Source: Streptomyces antimicrobicus (GTDB taxonomy: Bacteria > Actinomycetota > Actinomycetes > Streptomycetales > Streptomycetaceae). From it: a stretch of 35,708 nt of DNA. The stretch's first letter is position 1; each line of letters starts with the position of its first letter. The position numbers were made by a program, and so were the translations under genes. The DNA lies in NCBI RefSeq assembly GCF_020532625.1, contig NZ_JAJAUY010000058.1, positions 1-35,708 of the forward strand. The letters are read 5' to 3'. Below, in pieces: positions 33,003-35,708 of the stretch. The notes under the pieces were generated by a model. The model had not been told where the DNA came from, searched no databases, and saw only the letters and a program-made list of their open reading frames with translations.

Positions 33003-34558
33003 GCCACTCCGCCGCCCCGGCGCTCCACGACCGCCGCTGGCTCATGCTCCCCGTCGTGCTGGCCGCCCTCTTCATGGCCCAGTTCGACCTGTACGTCGTC
33101 AACGTCGCCGCGCCCACCCTGCAGCAGCACCTCGGCGCCGGGCCCGTCGCCCTCGAGCTCATCGTGGCCGGGTACGCCTTCACCTACGCCAGCGGGCTGA
33201 TCACCGGCGGCCGGCTCGGGGACCTGCTCGGGAACCGGGTGATGTTCCTCGGCGGCACGCTCGCCTTCACCGCCGCCTCCCTGCTGTGCGGGCTGGCGCA
33301 GAGCCCGGGCCAGCTCGTCGCCGCCCGGCTGCTGCAGGGCGTGACCGGTGCGGCCATGGTGCCGCAGGTCCTGGCGCTGATCACCGGGGTGTTCGGGCCG
33401 GCCGAACGGCCCCGGGCCCTGGCCTGGTTCGGGTTCACCGTCGGGGTCGGCGCCGTCGCCGGGCAGGTGCTCGGCGGGATGCTGCTCCAGGTCGCCTCCG
33501 CCGGGGGCGGATGGCGGGTCATCTTCCTGGTCAACGTGCCCGCCGGGCTGCTCACCTTCCTGTTCGCCCGGGCCGTCGTGCCCGGGCCGCCCAAGGTCCG
33601 GGCGGGCACCGGCCTCGATCCCGTCGGGGCCGTCGGGATCCCGGCCGGGCTCGCGCTGGCGCTCGTACCGCTGATGCTCGGCGGGCGCAGCGGGTGGCCG
33701 CTGTGGTCGTGGCTGTGCCTGGCCGCGTCCGTGCCCGTACTGGTGGGGACCCTGGCGTGGGAGCGGCGGCTCGGGCGGCAGGGCGGAACGCCGCTGCTCG
33801 ACGTGTCGCTGTTCACCGTGGCCTCCTTCCACCGGGGGCTCGTCATCAGCGGGGCCGTCTTCGGGGCCTTCTTCAGCTTCCTGTTCGCGCTCACCCTCGT
33901 GCTCCAGTCCGGGCTCGGCCTGTCGCCGCTCGGCGCCGGCTTCGCCTTCGCCCCGCTCGGCCTGGCCTTCGCCGCCGCCTCCATGGCCGCCCGGCGCACC
34001 CCGCCGGCCCGGGCCGCCCGCACCGTGCTGGCCGGGATCGCGGTCGCGGCGGTCGGCCTGCTCGCGCTCGTCGTCGAACTGGTCTGGATGCCGGGACAGT
34101 TGAGCCTCGCCCGGCTGCTGCCGTCCATGGTGCTGATCGGTCTGGGCAACGGGCTCGCCGTGCCCGCGCTCACCGGGGCGGTGCTCTCCGGGGTGCGCCC
34201 CGGGCAGGCCGGCTCGGCGGCCGGGGTGCTCACCACCGCGCAGCAGTTCGCCAGCGCCGTGGGCGTGGCCCTGCTCGGTTCCGTCTTCTTCGCCGTCCTG
34301 GGCGACCGGGCCGGCAGCGAGGGGTACGCCGACGCGCTGCGGTGGGTCGCGGGCATCGGGCTCGGCCTGGTGCTGGTGGCGGCCGCCGCCGCCCGGTCAC
34401 TGCCCCGGCCGGCCGCCGCGCCCGCCCCTGCTCCGGCCGCCGCGCCCGCTCCGGCCGCCGCCCCTGCTCCGGCCGCCGCTCCCGCCGCCTCCGGCTCCGC
34501 CGCCTCCGCGTCCGCCTCCGTCCCGCAGGGCGCCGTGCAGACCACCCGAAAGGCATGA
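32999..34558 (+). CDS. MFS exporter 2, DHA2-like, with Ala/Pro-rich tail
   Basis: An integral membrane protein of 519 residues with about 14 predicted membrane segments. Motif A is seen as ASGLITGGRLGDLLGNRVMF and motif C as FTVGVGAVAGQVLGGMLLQV. The membrane part ends near residue 465, after which an Ala/Pro repeat (APAPAAAPAPAAAPAPAAAP) and an Ser/Ala segment form a flexible tail; the DNA there is a tandem repeat (about 34411-34490). It is likely an exporter of the cluster product, distinct from MFS 1. The ATG overlaps the P-loop 3 stop, and its stop overlaps the next start by ATGA. Confidence 0.92.
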   Translation: MSHSAAPALHDRRWLMLPVVLAALFMAQFDLYVVNVAAPTLQQHLGAGPVALELIVAGYAFTYASGLITGGRLGDLLGNRVMFLGGTLAFTAASLLCGLAQSPGQLVAARLLQGVTGAAMVPQVLALITGVFGPAERPRALAWFGFTVGVGAVAGQVLGGMLLQVASAGGGWRVIFLVNVPAGLLTFLFARAVVPGPPKVRAGTGLDPVGAVGIPAGLALALVPLMLGGRSGWPLWSWLCLAASVPVLVGTLAWERRLGRQGGTPLLDVSLFTVASFHRGLVISGAVFGAFFSFLFALTLVLQSGLGLSPLGAGFAFAPLGLAFAAASMAARRTPPARAARTVLAGIAVAAVGLLALVVELVWMPGQLSLARLLPSMVLIGLGNGLAVPALTGAVLSGVRPGQAGSAAGVLTTAQQFASAVGVALLGSVFFAVLGDRAGSEGYADALRWVAGIGLGLVLVAAAAARSLPRPAAAPAPAPAAAPAPAAAPAPAAAPAASGSAASASASVPQGAVQTTRKA

Positions 34559-35055
34559 CCTCCATGACCGCGCAGTCCCCCACCTCCGTCCTGCCGCCGG
34601 CACCGGCCACGTCCGACGCCGCCGCGCTCGCCGAGTACCGCAAGAAGAAGATCGCCCTGCTCTTCGAGCAGATCATCACCCACGGCGACCTCGACCTCGC
34701 CGACGAGCTGTTCCACGAGGACTTCCGCTGGCCGCAGTTCGGGCTGCACGGCCCGGAGGGCGTGCGGACCTGGGTGCGGGCCTTCCGTACGGCCTTCCCC
34801 GACATGGTCGACACCGTGGTCGAGCAGTGGGCCGAGGGCGACACCGTCATCACCCGCGTGGAGTGCACGGCCACCCAGCTCGGGCCGTTCCGCGGCCTGC
34901 CGCCGAGCGGCCGCAAGGCCACGTTCGGGGCGCTGGGCATCGACCGCTTCCGCGGGGACAAGGTCATCGAGCGCTCGGCCCACTTCGACCTCGCGGACCT
35001 GATGCGCAAGTACGGCCACACCCACCTCCACGTGCCCGAGGTGGACCGGCCGTGA
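34555..35055 (+). CDS. SnoaL-like / ester-cyclase family protein
   Basis: A small cytoplasmic NTF2-fold protein of 166 residues: KIALLFEQIITHGDLDLADE then LFHEDFRWPQFGLHGPEGVR, AFPDMVDTVVEQWAEGDTVI and FGALGIDRFRGDKVIER. This is the SnoaL/ester-cyclase pattern (PF07366 type) used for cyclisation, hydration or ligand binding in natural product pathways. ATG 34555 overlaps the MFS 2 stop; ATG 34564 is an alternative three codons later. Its stop overlaps the next start by GTGA, so it is translationally coupled on both sides. A lactone- or ring-forming role would fit but is not shown. Confidence 0.85.
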   Translation: MTSMTAQSPTSVLPPAPATSDAAALAEYRKKKIALLFEQIITHGDLDLADELFHEDFRWPQFGLHGPEGVRTWVRAFRTAFPDMVDTVVEQWAEGDTVITRVECTATQLGPFRGLPPSGRKATFGALGIDRFRGDKVIERSAHFDLADLMRKYGHTHLHVPEVDRP

Positions 35056-35708
35056 AGCCCGCGCCCTTCTCCTACGTCCGTCCCGCCACCGCCGAGGAGG
35101 CGGTGGCGGAGCTGGCCGCCGCCGCCCGGGCCGGCCGCGAGGCCCGGGTGCTGGCCGGCGGGCAGTCCCTGATCCCGCTGCTCAACCAGCGGCTGGTGCG
35201 GCCCGACCTGCTGGTGGACCTGGGCCGGGTGCCCGGACTGTCCGGCGTACGGGCCGACGCCTCCGGCGTGCGGATCGGGGCCCTGACCCCGCACGCCGCC
35301 GTGGAACGCAGCACCGACCGCGTCCTGCACCGGGACCTGCCGGTGCTGCCCGAGGCCGCCGCGCTGATCGGGCAGCTGCCGGTGCGGGTCCGGGGCACCG
35401 TCGGCGGCAGCCTGGCGCACGCCGACCCGTGCGCCGAGTGGTGCCTGCTCGCGGTGCTGCTCGACGCCGAGCTGACGCTGCTCGGCCCCGGGGGCACCCG
35501 GGTCGTGGGCGCCTCGGCGTTCCTGCGCGGACGGCACCGTACGGCGCTGCGGCCCGGGGAGATCCTCACCGGGCTGCGGTTCCCGGCCGCCGAACCGGCC
35601 GCCGCCCTCGTCGAGTACGGCGTCCAGCCGGGCCGACTGCCGGAGGCCGCCGCGGCGGCGGCGCTGACCCTGTGCGCGGACGGCCGGATCGCCGCGGCCC
35701 GGATCGCC
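35052..35708 (+). CDS. Molybdenum hydroxylase FAD-binding subunit (CoxM/XDH-B-like), 3' partial
   Basis: The frame from GTG 35052 is open to the end of the window, so 219 residues are visible. It begins FSYVRPATAEEAVAELAAAA and has the FAD pyrophosphate loop ARVLAGGQSLIPLLNQR (around 36-52), LVDLGRVPGL and the second FAD motif RGTVGGSLAHADPCAEW, as in CO dehydrogenase and xanthine dehydrogenase medium subunits. Such subunits work with a molybdopterin large subunit and a 2Fe-2S small subunit, which should lie just past the edge. GTGA overlap with the preceding SnoaL-like gene ties it to the cluster operon. The substrate hydroxylated is unknown. Confidence 0.88.
   Translation, partial: MKPAPFSYVRPATAEEAVAELAAAARAGREARVLAGGQSLIPLLNQRLVRPDLLVDLGRVPGLSGVRADASGVRIGALTPHAAVERSTDRVLHRDLPVLPEAAALIGQLPVRVRGTVGGSLAHADPCAEWCLLAVLLDAELTLLGPGGTRVVGASAFLRGRHRTALRPGEILTGLRFPAAEPAAALVEYGVQPGRLPEAAAAAALTLCADGRIAAARIA

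Overview
The window has very high GC, frequent GTG and TTG starts, 4-bp start/stop overlaps, GC-rich hairpin terminators, and a gamma-butyrolactone system (AfsA plus ArpA-type TetR receptors). Together these point to a Streptomyces chromosome. Positions 1-9800 look like core chromosome. From about 9.8 kb onward the content is accessory.

Region 1 (1-9800): a 5'-partial sialyltransferase-like glycosyltransferase and an M20 amidohydrolase are followed by a nucleoside salvage locus. This locus holds a BMP-type lipoprotein, a double-NBD ABC ATPase, two permeases, cytidine deaminase (cdd) and thymidine phosphorylase (deoA). A near-identical 12-bp palindrome (CTACGCGCGTAG and close variants) lies upstream of the lipoprotein, the ATPase and deoA, and looks like the operator of one nucleoside regulon. 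The ATPase has no ATG, GTG or TTG at its Shine-Dalgarno-supported start and may begin at ATC.

Region 2 (9844-17640): a scarred polymorphic-toxin locus. A truncated FG-GAP gene (minus strand) abuts, head to head, a YD-repeat (RHS-type) gene that has lost its N-terminus. The RHS protein carries an embedded ricin-type lectin, a HINT pretoxin domain and an unassigned C-terminal toxin tip of about 103 residues, with an overlapping candidate immunity gene. Downstream lie a dead XRE/TPR regulator gene (minus strand) and a displaced second tip. That tip begins at the same ...VLVHN junction and is coupled to its own immunity gene; both are damaged by frameshifts.

Region 3 (17644-19345): an ECF sigma factor with a SnoaL-like C-terminus and a secreted L,D-transpeptidase, both on the minus strand.

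Region 4 (19463 to the right edge): a signalling and biosynthesis cluster. It contains AfsA, an ArpA-type receptor, a second TetR and an MmyB-type regulator. Their intergenic regions carry four copies of one operator-like motif. A metallo-beta-lactamase-fold (lactonase-like) hydrolase follows, then two NadR-kinase-like P-loop proteins, a DHA2 MFS exporter, a HAD-IB phosphatase, an ANL adenylating enzyme, an SDR reductase, an acyl carrier protein and an AvrD-family protein. A third P-loop paralogue, a second MFS exporter, a SnoaL-like protein and the start of a molybdenum-hydroxylase FAD subunit complete it. AfsA condenses beta-ketoacyl thioesters with a triose phosphate, and AvrD directs syringolide synthesis from beta-keto acids and a pentulose. 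A locus with both, plus its own acyl activation (ANL/ACP), reductase, phosphatase, three small-molecule-kinase-like proteins and exporters, is the best candidate here for an undescribed system: a butyrolactone or syringolide-like signal or natural product. The cluster runs past the right edge.
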